Part shown: in pieces, positions 17,603-27,935 of the stretch | Layout: each line of letters starts with the position of its first letter | Numbering within the stretch: the first letter of the stretch is position 1 | Origin: Pseudomonas parafulva | Lineage (GTDB): Bacteria; Pseudomonadota; Gammaproteobacteria; Pseudomonadales; Pseudomonadaceae | Direction: 5' to 3' | NCBI RefSeq assembly: GCF_000800255.1 | Contig: NZ_CP009747.1 | Coordinates: 3,844,001 to 3,908,000, forward strand | Length of the DNA stretch: 64,000 bases | The notes under the pieces: generated by a model | Told to the model about the DNA's origin: nothing | The model's input: only the letters and a program-made list of their open reading frames with translations | Database searches by the model: none | Program-made: the position numbers and the translations under genes

Positions 17603-20248
17603 ATGCAAGACCTCGATCCTATCGAAACCCAGGAATGGCTGGATGCCCTGGAGTCGGTCCTCGACAAAGAAGGCGAAGACCGCGCTCATTACCTGATGAC
17701 CCGTATGGGCGAGCTGGCCACCCGCAGTGGTTCGCAGCTGCCCTATGCCATCACCACGCCATACCGCAATACCATCCCTGTCACCCACGAAGCACGCATG
17801 CCTGGCGACCTGTTCATGGAACGCCGCATTCGCTCGATGGTACGTTGGAACGCTCTGGCCATGGTCATGCGTACCAACCTGAAGGATTCGGACCTGGGCG
17901 GACACATCTCGAGCTTCGCCTCCAGCGCCACCCTGTACGACATCGGCTTCAACTACTTCTTCCAGGCCCCGACCGAAGAACACGGCGGCGACCTGATCTT
18001 CTTCCAGGGCCATGCCTCCCCCGGCATCTACGCCCGCGCCTTCCTCGAAGGTCGCATCAACGAAGACCAGATGAACAACTTCCGCCAGGAAGTGGACGGC
18101 AATGGCCTGTCCTCCTACCCGCACCCCTGGCTGATGCCTGACTTCTGGCAGTTCCCGACCGTATCCATGGGTCTGGGTCCGATCCAGGCCATCTACCAGG
18201 CACGTTTCATGAAGTACCTGGAAGCCCGTGGCTACATTCCTGCCGGCAAGCAGAAAGTCTGGTGCTTCATGGGCGACGGCGAGTGCGACGAGCCGGAATC
18301 CCTGGGCGCGATCTCCCTGGCCGGCCGCGAGAAGCTGGACAACCTGATCTTCGTCATCAACTGCAACCTGCAGCGCCTCGACGGCCCTGTGCGCGGCAAC
18401 GGCAAGATCATCCAGGAACTCGAAGGCGTGTTCCGTGGCGGTGGTTGGAACGTCAACAAGGTGGTCTGGGGCCGTTTCTGGGACCCACTGCTGGCCAAGG
18501 ACACCAACGGTGCCCTGCAGCGCCGCATGGACGAAGTCATCGACGGCGAATACCAGAACTACAAGGCCAAAGACGGCGCCTACGTGCGCGAGCACTTCTT
18601 CAACACCCCAGAGCTCAAGGCCATGGTCGAAGACCTGTCCGACGACGAGATCTGGAAGCTCAACCGTGGCGGCCACGACCCGTACAAGGTGTATGCGGCC
18701 TACCACCAGGCGGTGAACCACAAGGAACAGCCGACCGTCATCCTGGCCAAGACCATCAAGGGTTATGGCACCGGTGCTGGCGAAGCCAAGAACACCGCGC
18801 ACAACACCAAGAAGGTCGACGTCGACAGCCTGCGCAAATTCCGCGACCGCTTCGACATCCCGGTCAAGGACGCCGAGCTCGAGAACCTGCCGTTCTTCAA
18901 GCCTGAGGAAGGTTCTGCCGAAGCCAAGTACCTGGCCGAGCGTCGCGCCGCCCTGGGTGGCTTCGTGCCGCAGCGTCGCGCCAAGAGCTTCAGCGTGCCG
19001 ACCCCGCCACTGGAAACGCTCAAAGCGATCCTGGACGGCTCGGGCGACCGCGAAATCTCCACCACCATGGCCTTCGTGCGTATTCTGGCGCAGCTGGTCA
19101 AGGACAAGGAAATCGGCCAGCGCATCGTGCCGATCATCCCGGACGAAGCCCGTACCTTCGGTATGGAAGGCATGTTCCGTCAGCTGGGCATCTACTCCTC
19201 GGTCGGTCAGCTCTACGAGCCTGTCGATAAAGACCAGGTGATGTTCTACCGCGAGGACAAGAAGGGCCAGATCCTCGAGGAAGGCATCAACGAAGCCGGC
19301 GCCATGTCGTCGTTCATCGCGGCCGGTACCTCGTACAGCTGCCACAACCAGCCGATGCTGCCGTTCTACATCTTCTACTCGATGTTCGGCTTCCAGCGTA
19401 TCGGCGACCTGGCCTGGGCCGCTGGCGACAGCCGCACCCGTGGCTTCCTGATCGGCGGTACCGCCGGCCGTACCACCCTCAACGGTGAAGGCCTGCAGCA
19501 CGAAGACGGTCACAGCCACATGATGGCGGGCACCATCCCGAACTGCCGCACCTACGATCCGACCTACGGCTACGAGCTGGCGGTGATCATCCAGGACGGC
19601 ATGAAGAAGATGACCGAAGAGCAACAGGACATCTTCTACTACATCACCGTGATGAACGAATCCTACCAGCAGCCTGCCATTCCGGCCGGTGCCGAGGAAG
19701 GCATCATCAAGGGCATGTACCTGCTCGAAGAAGACACCCGCGACGCCGCACACCACGTGCAGCTGATGGGCTCGGGCACCATCCTGCGCGAAGTGCGCGA
19801 GGCAGCGAAGATCCTGCGTGAAGAGTTCAACGTCGGTGCCGACGTGTGGAGCGTCACCAGCTTCAACGAACTGCGTCGCGACGGCCTGGCCGTGGAACGC
19901 GCCAACCGCCTCAAGCCTGGCCAGAAGCCACAGCAGACCTACGTCGAGCAGTGCCTGAGCGGCCGCAAAGGGCCGGTCATCGCCTCCACCGACTACATGA
20001 AGCTGTTCGCCGAGCAGATCCGCCAGTGGGTGCCGAGCAAAGAGTTCAAGGTCCTGGGTACCGACGGTTACGGTCGCAGCGACAGCCGCAAGAAGCTGCG
20101 TCACTTCTTCGAAGTCGACCGCCACTTCGTGGTGCTGGCTGCCCTGGAAGCCCTGGCTGACCGCGGCGAGATCGAACCCAAGGTTGTGGCTGACGCCATC
20201 GTCAAGTTCGGCATCGATCCGGACAAGCGCAACCCACTGGACTGCTGA
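17603..20248 (+). CDS. aceE: pyruvate dehydrogenase E1 component (homodimeric)
   Basis: 881 aa, the usual length of the single-chain AceE. The thiamine-diphosphate motif is GDGECDEPESLGAISLAGRE, ending some 30 residues on in INCNLQRLDGPVRGNG. E1 decarboxylates pyruvate and reductively acetylates the lipoyl groups of E2. ATG at 17603 follows CTGGAGCAAGCC. The gap to aceF is 13 bp, with GAGGAG before the aceF start, so the two form an operon. Codon use is strongly biased, as expected for high expression. Confidence 0.98.
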   Translation: MQDLDPIETQEWLDALESVLDKEGEDRAHYLMTRMGELATRSGSQLPYAITTPYRNTIPVTHEARMPGDLFMERRIRSMVRWNALAMVMRTNLKDSDLGGHISSFASSATLYDIGFNYFFQAPTEEHGGDLIFFQGHASPGIYARAFLEGRINEDQMNNFRQEVDGNGLSSYPHPWLMPDFWQFPTVSMGLGPIQAIYQARFMKYLEARGYIPAGKQKVWCFMGDGECDEPESLGAISLAGREKLDNLIFVINCNLQRLDGPVRGNGKIIQELEGVFRGGGWNVNKVVWGRFWDPLLAKDTNGALQRRMDEVIDGEYQNYKAKDGAYVREHFFNTPELKAMVEDLSDDEIWKLNRGGHDPYKVYAAYHQAVNHKEQPTVILAKTIKGYGTGAGEAKNTAHNTKKVDVDSLRKFRDRFDIPVKDAELENLPFFKPEEGSAEAKYLAERRAALGGFVPQRRAKSFSVPTPPLETLKAILDGSGDREISTTMAFVRILAQLVKDKEIGQRIVPIIPDEARTFGMEGMFRQLGIYSSVGQLYEPVDKDQVMFYREDKKGQILEEGINEAGAMSSFIAAGTSYSCHNQPMLPFYIFYSMFGFQRIGDLAWAAGDSRTRGFLIGGTAGRTTLNGEGLQHEDGHSHMMAGTIPNCRTYDPTYGYELAVIIQDGMKKMTEEQQDIFYYITVMNESYQQPAIPAGAEEGIIKGMYLLEEDTRDAAHHVQLMGSGTILREVREAAKILREEFNVGADVWSVTSFNELRRDGLAVERANRLKPGQKPQQTYVEQCLSGRKGPVIASTDYMKLFAEQIRQWVPSKEFKVLGTDGYGRSDSRKKLRHFFEVDRHFVVLAALEALADRGEIEPKVVADAIVKFGIDPDKRNPLDC

Positions 20249-20261
20249 GGAGTATTTTTAA

Positions 20262-21911
20262 GTGAGCGAACTCATTCGCGTACCTGACATCGGCAGCGGT
20301 GAAGGTGAAATCATCGAGCTGTTCGTCAAGGTCGGCGACCGCATCGAGGCCGACCAGAGCCTGCTGACCCTGGAGTCGGACAAGGCCTCCATGGAAATTC
20401 CAGCTCCCAAGGCTGGCGTGGTCAAGGAACTGAAGGTCAAGCTGGGCGACCGCCTGAAAGAAGGCGACGAACTGCTGGTGCTGGAAGCCGAGGGCGCCGC
20501 TGCGGCGCCTGAGGCGGCCGCCGCCGAAGAAAAACCCGCAGCCGCCCCCGCAGCTGCCGAGAAGCCGGCCGAACAGGCCGCTCCAGCGCCGGCGGCTGCC
20601 CCTGCGGCAGCCAGCGTGCAGGACATCCACGTGCCGGACATCGGCTCGTCGGGCAAGGCCAAGATCATCGAAGTGCTGGTCAAGGCGGGCGATACCGTCG
20701 AAGCCGACCAGTCGCTGATCACCCTGGAGTCGGACAAAGCGTCCATGGAGATCCCTTCCCCCGCCGCTGGCGTGGTCAAGGAAGTGATCGCCAAGCTGGA
20801 CGACGAAGTCGGCACCGGTGACCTGATCCTCAAGCTGGAAGTGGCCGGTGCTGCGCCGGCAGCCGCTGCGGCCCCGGCCGAAGCACCCGCTGCCGCCAAG
20901 ACCGAAGCCGCCCCAGCCGCAGCGCCCGCGCCGGCCGCTGCCCAAGCGGCGGCACCTGCGCCGGCTGCCAGCGCACCTGCCGCTGCCAGCAACGCCAAGG
21001 TCCACGCCGGCCCGGCCGTGCGTCAGTTGGCCCGTGAATTCGGTGTCGAGCTGGGCGCCGTCAGCCCGACCGGCCCGCACGGCCGCATCCTCAAGGAAGA
21101 CGTGCAGGTCTACGTCAAGGCGATGATGCAGAAAGCCAAGGAAGCGCCTGCCGCAGGCGGCGCGACCGGCGGTGCTGGCATCCCGCCGATCCCGGTCGTG
21201 GACTTCAGCAAGTTCGGCGAAGTCGAAGAAGTCGCCCTGACCCGTCTGATGCAGGTCGGCGCCGCCAACCTGCACCGCAGCTGGCTGAACGTGCCCCACG
21301 TGACCCAGTTCGATTCGGCCGACATCACCGAGCTGGAAGCCTTCCGCGTTGCGCAGAAGGCCGTGGCGGAAAAGGCCGGCGTCAAGCTGACCGTTCTGCC
21401 GCTGCTGCTCAAGGCGTGCGCCCACTTGCTCAAGGAGCTGCCGGACTTCAACAGTTCGCTGGCGCCGAGCGGCAAGGCCATCATCCGCAAGAAGTACGTC
21501 AACGTCGGCTTCGCCGTGGACACCCCGGACGGCCTGCTGGTCCCGGTGATCAAGAACGTCGACCAGAAGAGCCTGCTGCAACTGGCTGGCGAAGCGGCCG
21601 CACTGGCCGAGAAGGCGCGCAACAAGAAGCTGTCGTCCGACGACATGCAAGGCGCCTGCTTCACCATCTCCAGCCTCGGTCACATTGGCGGCACCGGCTT
21701 CACGCCGATCGTCAATGCACCGGAAGTGGCGATTCTCGGCGTCTCCAAGGCCACCATCCAGCCGGTCTGGGACGGCAAGGCCTTCCAGCCCAAGCTGATG
21801 CTGCCGCTGTCGCTGTCCTACGATCACCGGGTGATCAACGGTGCCGCCGCCGCGCGCTTCACCAAGCGCCTGAGCGACCTGCTGGCGGACATCCGCACCC
21901 TGCTGCTGTAA
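20262..21911 (+). CDS. aceF: pyruvate dehydrogenase E2, dihydrolipoamide acetyltransferase (two lipoyl domains)
   Basis: 549 aa. Two lipoyl domains carry the lipoylated lysine in LTLESDKASMEIP (residues about 38-50) and ITLESDKASMEIP (about 155-170). They are joined by Ala/Pro-rich linkers. A peripheral-subunit binding domain follows (HAGPAVRQLAREFGVELG), then the catalytic acetyltransferase core ending YDHRVINGAAAARF with its active-site His. E2 forms the core of the complex and passes acetyl groups to CoA. GTG start at 20262. A terminator follows the gene. Confidence 0.98.
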   Translation: MSELIRVPDIGSGEGEIIELFVKVGDRIEADQSLLTLESDKASMEIPAPKAGVVKELKVKLGDRLKEGDELLVLEAEGAAAAPEAAAAEEKPAAAPAAAEKPAEQAAPAPAAAPAAASVQDIHVPDIGSSGKAKIIEVLVKAGDTVEADQSLITLESDKASMEIPSPAAGVVKEVIAKLDDEVGTGDLILKLEVAGAAPAAAAAPAEAPAAAKTEAAPAAAPAPAAAQAAAPAPAASAPAAASNAKVHAGPAVRQLAREFGVELGAVSPTGPHGRILKEDVQVYVKAMMQKAKEAPAAGGATGGAGIPPIPVVDFSKFGEVEEVALTRLMQVGAANLHRSWLNVPHVTQFDSADITELEAFRVAQKAVAEKAGVKLTVLPLLLKACAHLLKELPDFNSSLAPSGKAIIRKKYVNVGFAVDTPDGLLVPVIKNVDQKSLLQLAGEAAALAEKARNKKLSSDDMQGACFTISSLGHIGGTGFTPIVNAPEVAILGVSKATIQPVWDGKAFQPKLMLPLSLSYDHRVINGAAAARFTKRLSDLLADIRTLLL

Positions 21912-21978
21912 CGCAGCAACCGCCTCCCCTCGCTGGGGAGGCGGGCATCGATTTCGAGCTGCCACGCTCGTACCTCAA

Positions 21979-22007
21979 CCCCGCCATGTTCTGGCGGGGC
22001 TTTTTTT
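21979..22007 (+). terminator. rho-independent terminator of aceEF
   Basis: CCCCGCC / GGCGGGG stem with a 7-nt loop followed by C and seven T residues, 68 bp after the aceF stop. A second GC-rich 10-bp hairpin without a T-run lies just upstream (21920-21944). Confidence 0.9.
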
Positions 22008-22179
22008 GCAGGCTGTCCATGCGGCCCCGTGCTTCAGATTCCTGCGCCCCCGCCGATAACCCGACAAAGCCCGTGTTATGGCCGCTTGCCAGCTCAGGGG
22101 ACATGATGCACCCTTGCTCAACGCGTCGTCGCACCTCTGCGGCAGTCCGCGCCAACCGCCTTGTTCAAGCGAGTTCTCG

Positions 22180-24873
22180 ATGAATAGCCAACCCGATGTC
22201 GCCAGCTGTGTGGCGGCCGAGGTCGTGACGCAGTTACCCGTGCCTTCGCGGCTCGGCATGCTGCGTTACGAGCGGCTGAACGAAGCGAGCTGGGCGATGC
22301 TGTACCTGGATCCGGCCTGCGACCGCCAGTTCGGCCTGCCCGCCGCCGAGCTCTGCGCGCTGGTCGGCTCGCCCTACGCCAGCCTCATGGAACCCGAGGC
22401 GCGTTATCAGTTGCACGACGAGATCCAGCGCCAACTGGCCCGGCGCAAGCACTACCGGGTGCGCTACACCTTGCACGGCGCTCGCGGTCCACTGCGCGTG
22501 CTCGAAGCCGGCGAAGCCTATGCCCAGCACAACCGTCAATTGCTGCGCGGCTACCTGACGGTGCTCGACGATCAGGTCGAAGACCTCTCGACCCAGGATG
22601 CCAACGCTCTGGAGTCGCGCAACAGCCACCTGCAATTGGCCCTGCAGCTCAACCAGCGCGCCCAGCAGGAACAACTCGAACACCTGGAGCGGGTCCGTGC
22701 CCAGCAGGACCTGATCCTGCGCCTGGCGCGCCAGCGCTACAGTGCCAGCAACTCGCTGCTCGAAGCCGCCGAGCTGATCACCCGCAGTGCCTGCGAGATC
22801 TATCGACTCGACTGCGCGAGCATCTGGTACCTCAACGAACAGCGCCTGGAACCCATCACCGCCTGGTATCAGGGCGAACAGGCCCACCGCCTGCCGCAGC
22901 CGATCGACGCCAGCCATTACCCCGACTACCTCGAGGCGCTGCACGCCAGCCGCGCCATCGACGCGCACAACGCCAGTCACGACCCGCGCACACGCGATCT
23001 GGTGCAAGGCCTGTCGAACACCCTCGACAACGCCATGCTCGATGCCAGCATCCGTGTCGACGGTCAGGTGGTCGGCGTGCTGTGCCTGGAGCAGACCGGC
23101 CAGCCGCGCGCCTGGCAATCCGACGAGATCGCCTTCGCCGGCGAGCTGGCCGATCAGTTCGCCCAGGTCATCACCAACCACAACCGGCGCACCGCCACCA
23201 GTGCCTTGCACCTGTTCCAGCGCGCGGTGGAACAGAGCGCCAGTGCCTTCCTGCTGGTCAACCGCGACGGCGTGGTGGAGTACGTCAACCCCAGCTTCAC
23301 CGCCATCACCCAGTACAGCACCGAGGAAGTCCAAGGCCATCACTTGGCCGAACTGCCGGCGCTGGAGAACCTCAGCCACCTGATCTTCGACCCACCCTCC
23401 AGCCTGGCTGCCGGCAACAGTTGGCAGGGTGAGTTCAAGAGCCGGCGCAAGAGCCTGGAGCCCTACTGGGGACAACTGTCGATTTCCAGGGTGTACGGCG
23501 ACAACCGCGAGCTGACCCACTACATCGGCATCTACGAGGACGTCACCCAGAACAAGCTCGCCCAGCAGCGCATCGAGCGGCTGGCCTATACCGACAACCT
23601 CACCAGCCTCGGTAACCGCCCAGCGTTCATCCGCAGCCTCGACGAACGCTTCGCCCGCGAGGGCAGCATTCCCATCTGCCTGCTGCTGGTGGACATCGAC
23701 AACTTCAAGCGCATCAACGACAGCCTCGGCCATCAGACCGGCGACAAGCTGCTGATCAGCCTCGCCCGACGCCTGCGCAACAGTTTGAACAGTGGTGGCA
23801 GCCTGGCGCGCTTCGCCAGCAACGAGTTCGCCGTGCTGCTCGACGACACCAGCCTGGAAGACGGTCAGGCCGTGGCGCTGCAACTGCTGCGCACCCTCGA
23901 CAAACCGATGTTCGTCGACAACCAGTTGATCAACGTCACCGCCTCCGTGGGCCTGGCCTGCGCACCGCTGCACGGCGCCGACCCGCAGACCCTGATGAAG
24001 AACGCCGGCCTGGCGCTGCACAAGGCCAAGGCCAACGGCAAGCATCAGGTGCAGATCTTCACCGAAGTGCTGAACGCCGAGGCCAGCTACAAGCTGTTCG
24101 TGGAGAACAACCTGCGCCGCGCGCTGACCCAGAACGAGCTGGAGGTGTTCTACCAGCCCAAGCTGTGCCTGCGCACCGGGCGTCTGCTGGGGCTCGAAGC
24201 GTTGCTGCGCTGGAACCACCCGGAACGCGGCATGATCCGCCCGGACCAGTTCATCAGCGTGGCCGAGGAAACCGGACTGATCATCCCCATCGGCAAGTGG
24301 GTGGTGCGCCAGTCCTGCCGCATGAGCCAGGAGCTGCGCGAGGCCGGGTTGGGCAACCTGCACGTGGCGATCAACCTGTCGCCCAAGCAGTTCTCCGATC
24401 CCGAGCTGGTCAGCTCGATTGGCACCATCCTCAAGGAAGAAGCCCTGCCCTCGCACCTGCTGGAGCTGGAGTTGACCGAAGGGCTGCTGCTGGAGGCCAC
24501 CGAGGACACGCGGCGCCAGTTGGACGAACTCAAGCAGTTGGGGCTGACCCTGGCCATGGATGACTTCGGCACCGGTTACTCGTCGCTGAGCTACCTGAAG
24601 AAGTTTCCCATCGACATCATCAAGATCGATCGCAGCTTCATCAGCGAGATTCCGGCCAACCAGGACGACATGGAGATCACCTCGGCGGTGGTGGCCATGG
24701 CCCACAACCTCAAGCTCAAGGTGGTCGCCGAAGGCATCGAGACGTCCGAGCAACTGGCCTTCCTGCGTCGCCACCGGTGCGATGTCGGCCAGGGCTACCT
24801 GTTCGACCGGCCGATCCCCGGCCGCGAGCTGGTCGACAAGCTCAAGCGCTACCCACGCGGTCCGGTGGCCTGA
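22180..24873 (+). CDS. dipA: cyclic-di-GMP phosphodiesterase DipA (GAF-PAS-degenerate GGDEF-EAL)
   Basis: 897 aa from the ATG at 22180 ([10 protein letters not shown]), a length close to P. aeruginosa DipA; the in-frame extension to 22078 has no support. Order: N-terminal PAS-like region, GAF-like region (about 210-360), PAS (about 375-500, [17 protein letters not shown]), GGDEF-like domain in which the signature reads ASNEF (inactive for synthesis), then EAL domain with [16 protein letters not shown] and the ending FDRPIPG. EAL residues for metal and substrate look intact, so it should hydrolyse c-di-GMP and favour biofilm dispersal. Position between aceF and msrA matches P. aeruginosa. Confidence 0.93.
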   Translation: MNSQPDVASCVAAEVVTQLPVPSRLGMLRYERLNEASWAMLYLDPACDRQFGLPAAELCALVGSPYASLMEPEARYQLHDEIQRQLARRKHYRVRYTLHGARGPLRVLEAGEAYAQHNRQLLRGYLTVLDDQVEDLSTQDANALESRNSHLQLALQLNQRAQQEQLEHLERVRAQQDLILRLARQRYSASNSLLEAAELITRSACEIYRLDCASIWYLNEQRLEPITAWYQGEQAHRLPQPIDASHYPDYLEALHASRAIDAHNASHDPRTRDLVQGLSNTLDNAMLDASIRVDGQVVGVLCLEQTGQPRAWQSDEIAFAGELADQFAQVITNHNRRTATSALHLFQRAVEQSASAFLLVNRDGVVEYVNPSFTAITQYSTEEVQGHHLAELPALENLSHLIFDPPSSLAAGNSWQGEFKSRRKSLEPYWGQLSISRVYGDNRELTHYIGIYEDVTQNKLAQQRIERLAYTDNLTSLGNRPAFIRSLDERFAREGSIPICLLLVDIDNFKRINDSLGHQTGDKLLISLARRLRNSLNSGGSLARFASNEFAVLLDDTSLEDGQAVALQLLRTLDKPMFVDNQLINVTASVGLACAPLHGADPQTLMKNAGLALHKAKANGKHQVQIFTEVLNAEASYKLFVENNLRRALTQNELEVFYQPKLCLRTGRLLGLEALLRWNHPERGMIRPDQFISVAEETGLIIPIGKWVVRQSCRMSQELREAGLGNLHVAINLSPKQFSDPELVSSIGTILKEEALPSHLLELELTEGLLLEATEDTRRQLDELKQLGLTLAMDDFGTGYSSLSYLKKFPIDIIKIDRSFISEIPANQDDMEITSAVVAMAHNLKLKVVAEGIETSEQLAFLRRHRCDVGQGYLFDRPIPGRELVDKLKRYPRGPVA

Positions 24874-24977
24874 CAGCCGCTCAAAGCTCGGGCACTATAG
24901 GTCTATTCGCAGTTGATCGCGCAATTGTCGGCGATCAGCCCACCGCACTGTCCCACTGCCAAACAGAGGAGCCTTCC

Positions 24978-25643
24978 ATGGTCCTGCGCTCGGAAATCCT
25001 GGTGAACAAAAACGTCCTGCCCACCGCCGAACAGGCCCTTCCCGGCCGTGAAACGCCGATGGCGCTGCCTGAGTTCCACTACGTGTTCGAAGGCACGCCG
25101 CTGCTCGGCCCGTTCTTCCAGGACGTCGACTTCGCGATCTTCGGCCTGGGCTGTTTCTGGGGCGCGGAGCGGCGCTTCTGGCAGCGCGACGGCGTGGTCA
25201 GCACGGTGGTCGGCTATGCCGGCGGTTTCACCCCCAACCCCACCTACGAAGAAGTATGCTCGGGCCTGACCGGCCACACCGAGGTGGTGCTGGTGGTGTT
25301 CGACAAGGACAAGGTCAGCTACCGCGAACTGCTGGCGATGTTCTGGGAGTTGCACAACCCAACCCAGGGTATGCGCCAGGGCAACGACGTCGGCACCCAG
25401 TACCGCTCGGCGATCTTCTGCACCTCGCCCGAACAACTGGAGCAGGCCAAGGCCAGCCGTGAAGCGTTCCAGGCCGAGCTGGACAAGGCCGGTTTCGGCC
25501 AGATCACCACCGAGATCGAGCAGGCGCCGACGGTCTACTTCGCCGAGGCCTATCACCAGCAGTACCTGGCCAAGAATCCGGAAGGGTACTGCGGCATCGG
25601 CGGCACGGGCGTCTGCCTGCCACCCAGCCTGCAAGGCAACTGA
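24978..25643 (+). CDS. msrA: peptide methionine-(S)-sulfoxide reductase MsrA
   Basis: 221 aa. The catalytic Cys is in [13 protein letters not shown], the substrate-binding region is [18 protein letters not shown], and a C-terminal [13 protein letters not shown] holds the resolving cysteines. It repairs oxidised methionine. Start at 24978 with GAGGAG 9-14 bp upstream. The GST gene follows 3 bp after the stop. Confidence 0.96.
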   Translation: MVLRSEILVNKNVLPTAEQALPGRETPMALPEFHYVFEGTPLLGPFFQDVDFAIFGLGCFWGAERRFWQRDGVVSTVVGYAGGFTPNPTYEEVCSGLTGHTEVVLVVFDKDKVSYRELLAMFWELHNPTQGMRQGNDVGTQYRSAIFCTSPEQLEQAKASREAFQAELDKAGFGQITTEIEQAPTVYFAEAYHQQYLAKNPEGYCGIGGTGVCLPPSLQGN

Positions 25644-25646
25644 ACC

Positions 25647-26267
25647 GTGGGCATGGTGCTGTTTCATTCGCCGCTATCGCCGTTCGTGCGCAAGGTCATG
25701 CTGGTGCTGCACGAAACCGGGCAGTTGTCGCGCGTGACCTTGCAGGCGGTCAACATCAGCCCGGTCAATGGCGATGCGCAACTCGACCAGGACAACCCGA
25801 TCGGCAAGATCCCGGCCCTGCGCCTGGCCGACGGCACGGTGCTGCACGACAGCCGGGTGATCTGCGAATACCTCGACACCCAGCACGTCGGCCAGCCACT
25901 GATTCCGCGCGAGGGCTCGGCACGCTGGCGGCGCCTGACCCTGGCGTCACAGGCCGATGCGATCCTCGACGCGGCGGTGTCGAGCCGCTACGAAAGCTTC
26001 CTGCGTCCCGAAGACAAACGCTGGGACGGCTGGTTGCAGGCACAATCGCAGAAGATCCGTCGCAGCCTGGCGAACCTGGAACAGCAGCACCTGGCGGAAA
26101 TCGCCTCGGGCTTCGACATCGTCGCCATCGGCGTGGCCTGTGCACTGGGTTATCTGGACCTGCGCCAGCCTGCGTTCGGCTGGCGCGAGCAACAGCCAGG
26201 GCTGGCGGCCTGGTATGCCGAGGTGAGCCAGCGACCCTCGCTGCTGGCTACCGTGCCGGTGGCCTGA
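25647..26267 (+). CDS. glutathione S-transferase family protein
   Basis: 206 aa. The N-terminal thioredoxin-like domain has [20 protein letters not shown] and ends with [12 protein letters not shown] (the cis-Pro/Ser glutathione site: KIPAL, DSRVI). The C-terminal helical domain follows (about 85-200). GTG at 25647 or ATG at 25653 could start it. It lies 3 bp after msrA and is probably co-transcribed, which fits a redox role. The substrate is unknown. Confidence 0.9.
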   Translation: MGMVLFHSPLSPFVRKVMLVLHETGQLSRVTLQAVNISPVNGDAQLDQDNPIGKIPALRLADGTVLHDSRVICEYLDTQHVGQPLIPREGSARWRRLTLASQADAILDAAVSSRYESFLRPEDKRWDGWLQAQSQKIRRSLANLEQQHLAEIASGFDIVAIGVACALGYLDLRQPAFGWREQQPGLAAWYAEVSQRPSLLATVPVA

Positions 26268-26283
26268 CAGCAGGAGTAAGATG

Positions 26284-26303
26284 GGGCCGCTTAGCGGCCC
26301 TTT
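26284..26303 (+). terminator. terminator after the msrA-GST unit, beside a REP-like sequence
   Basis: GGGCCGC-TTA-GCGGCCC followed by TTT, 16 bp after the GST stop. It continues into TTCGCGGCACAAGGCCGCTC (about 26301-26320), which resembles the putida REP family. The remaining bases to 26514 hold no gene I can support. Confidence 0.6.
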
Positions 26304-26514
26304 CGCGGCACAAGGCCGCTCCCACAACGTCCGCGTAATCCCTGAAACATGAGGCTGCCTTGTGTCGCGATGGGCTGCACAGCAGCCCCAATCCCAGCCA
26401 TACATCGCTTGAGTGAACACCATCAGGGGCGTTTCAGCCGCAGTGGCCTGGGTCTGAGCGCAAACAACAACCCCACCCGCAGCGCCAACCAGCGCCCGAT
26501 CTCTTTGTCCTCCC

Positions 26515-27843
26515 TCATGCGCCCCTCCCCACCCGCGACCAGTCCAGCCGGCGGGTCAGCACCATGAATACGCCCAGCAGACCGAAGCACAGCAGCGAGC
26601 CCATCAGCAGCGCATAGTCCTCAGCGCTGAGCAGGCCATAAAGCAGCCCGTACAGCGCCGCCAGCCCGGCCGCGAAGCCGATCCCGCGGGCGAGGCTGTG
26701 CAGCACATGACTCAGGTAGAAGCCGATCAACAGCACGCAGGCCGCCGCCGACAGCGCATACGCCAGGGCAAAGCCCAGGTGCTCCGACAACGACAGCAGC
26801 AGCAGGTAGAACAGCGCCAGCGCCACCCCCACCAGCACGTATTGCACCGGGTGCACGCTGAGGTTCTTGAGTACCTCGAACAGGAAGAAGCCGGCAAAGG
26901 TCAGGGCGATGAACAGCAGCGCGTACTTGATCGCCCGCTCGCTCTTGAGGTACTGGTCCACCGGGTCGACGAAGCTCACGCCGAAGGTGCGCTCGCTGAA
27001 CGCTGCGCATTTGTCGGACTCGGCACACTGGCGCAAGGCGTCTTCCAGGTTGGTGGCGAAAATCGAGGTCTGCCAGTGCGCGGTGAAGCCGTTGGCGTCG
27101 ATGTCGCGGCTGGCCGGCAGGTAGCTGCCGACGAAGCTGGGGTGCGGCCAGTTGGCGTGCATCTGCACCCGGCTGCTGCGGCCCACGGGCAGCACCTGCA
27201 GTTGCCCGGTGCCCTGCAGGCCGAGGTCGAAACCATAGTCGAACGCGCGGGCCTGCTCACCGTCGAGCTGCGGCAGGGCGACATGCAGGCCGCCGCTCAT
27301 CCAGTCCAGACCGGTCCCGGCCTCGAACGGCAGGCGCTGGCCGTCGAAGCTGAACTCGGTGGCGTGCTCAATACCGCGGATATCGCTGACGCCCACCGCC
27401 ACGAACGGGGTGTCGAAACGGTAGTCGTCGAAGTCTTTCTCGATGCCCCAGCGCGCGGGCAGCTTGAAGCGCCCGCCGATCTGGTTCTTGGCATGAAACA
27501 GCCGCGCCTGATAGATCCCGCGAGCGCGCAGCTCGGTGTCCACCTGGCTCTGCACGTCGAAGGTTTCCGGCAGGAAATACAGGTGACCGGCGATGGAGCT
27601 GGTTTCCTCGACGCGCTTGCCGTCCTTCTCGATCCAGCGCCGCTGCAACTTGCGATAGGGCACCACCAGCAGCGGGCCGCTGATCTGCTGGTCGAAGCTC
27701 GAGCGCTGGGCGATGTCCTGCAACACGCTATCGCGCAGGTTCTGGCGCTCGTCGATCAGGTTGCCGATCATCAGCAGGGGAATGAGCAACAACAGCATCA
27801 GCACGCCGATCAGGCCGAGCTTGAAACCGAGGGTCTTGTTCAT
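26515..27843 (-). CDS. creD: cell envelope integrity inner-membrane protein CreD
   Basis: 442 aa from the ATG at 27843 (MNKTLGFKLGLIGVLMLLLL); the upstream frame extension is rejected. One N-terminal helix, a large periplasmic domain (residues about 45-290, with DQQISGPLLVVPYR and HLYFLPETF), then five to six C-terminal helices from about 300. CreD is the main output of the CreBC system and protects the envelope under stress. It lies 92 bp after creC with a CreB-box-like repeat between. Confidence 0.92.
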   Translation of the reverse strand: MNKTLGFKLGLIGVLMLLLLIPLLMIGNLIDERQNLRDSVLQDIAQRSSFDQQISGPLLVVPYRKLQRRWIEKDGKRVEETSSIAGHLYFLPETFDVQSQVDTELRARGIYQARLFHAKNQIGGRFKLPARWGIEKDFDDYRFDTPFVAVGVSDIRGIEHATEFSFDGQRLPFEAGTGLDWMSGGLHVALPQLDGEQARAFDYGFDLGLQGTGQLQVLPVGRSSRVQMHANWPHPSFVGSYLPASRDIDANGFTAHWQTSIFATNLEDALRQCAESDKCAAFSERTFGVSFVDPVDQYLKSERAIKYALLFIALTFAGFFLFEVLKNLSVHPVQYVLVGVALALFYLLLLSLSEHLGFALAYALSAAACVLLIGFYLSHVLHSLARGIGFAAGLAALYGLLYGLLSAEDYALLMGSLLCFGLLGVFMVLTRRLDWSRVGRGA

Positions 27844-27910
27844 GGGGGTTGGGCTCCGAGGGTGATGGACGCAGGTTGCGCCCGGCACGTGGAGCCAATG
27901 GGGAGGTTCT

Positions 27911-27926
27911 GTGGAGAGTGTGTGGA
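27911..27926 (-). promoter_or_regulatory. cre-tag-like direct repeat upstream of creD
   Basis: On the minus strand the sequence is TCCAC-N6-TCCAC. The E. coli CreB tag is TTCAC-N6-TTCAC: same orientation and spacing, with the same single T-to-C change in each half. It sits 68 bp upstream of the creD start. Confidence 0.5.
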
Positions 27927-27935
27927 GTTGGGGTG

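Noticed and set aside
17102..20125. 1007-codon open frame opposite aceE (minus strand)
   Set aside because: Lies antisense to the highly conserved aceE. Composition is a high-GC shadow (His/Val/Asp-rich) with no domain or ribosome site.
21920..21944. 10-bp GC hairpin as the aceF terminator
   Set aside because: No T-run follows; the hairpin at 21979-22007 with T7 is the better terminator.
22078..22179. N-terminal extension of dipA
   Set aside because: In-frame but runs through the intergenic region. [10 protein letters not shown] at 22180 gives the expected length.
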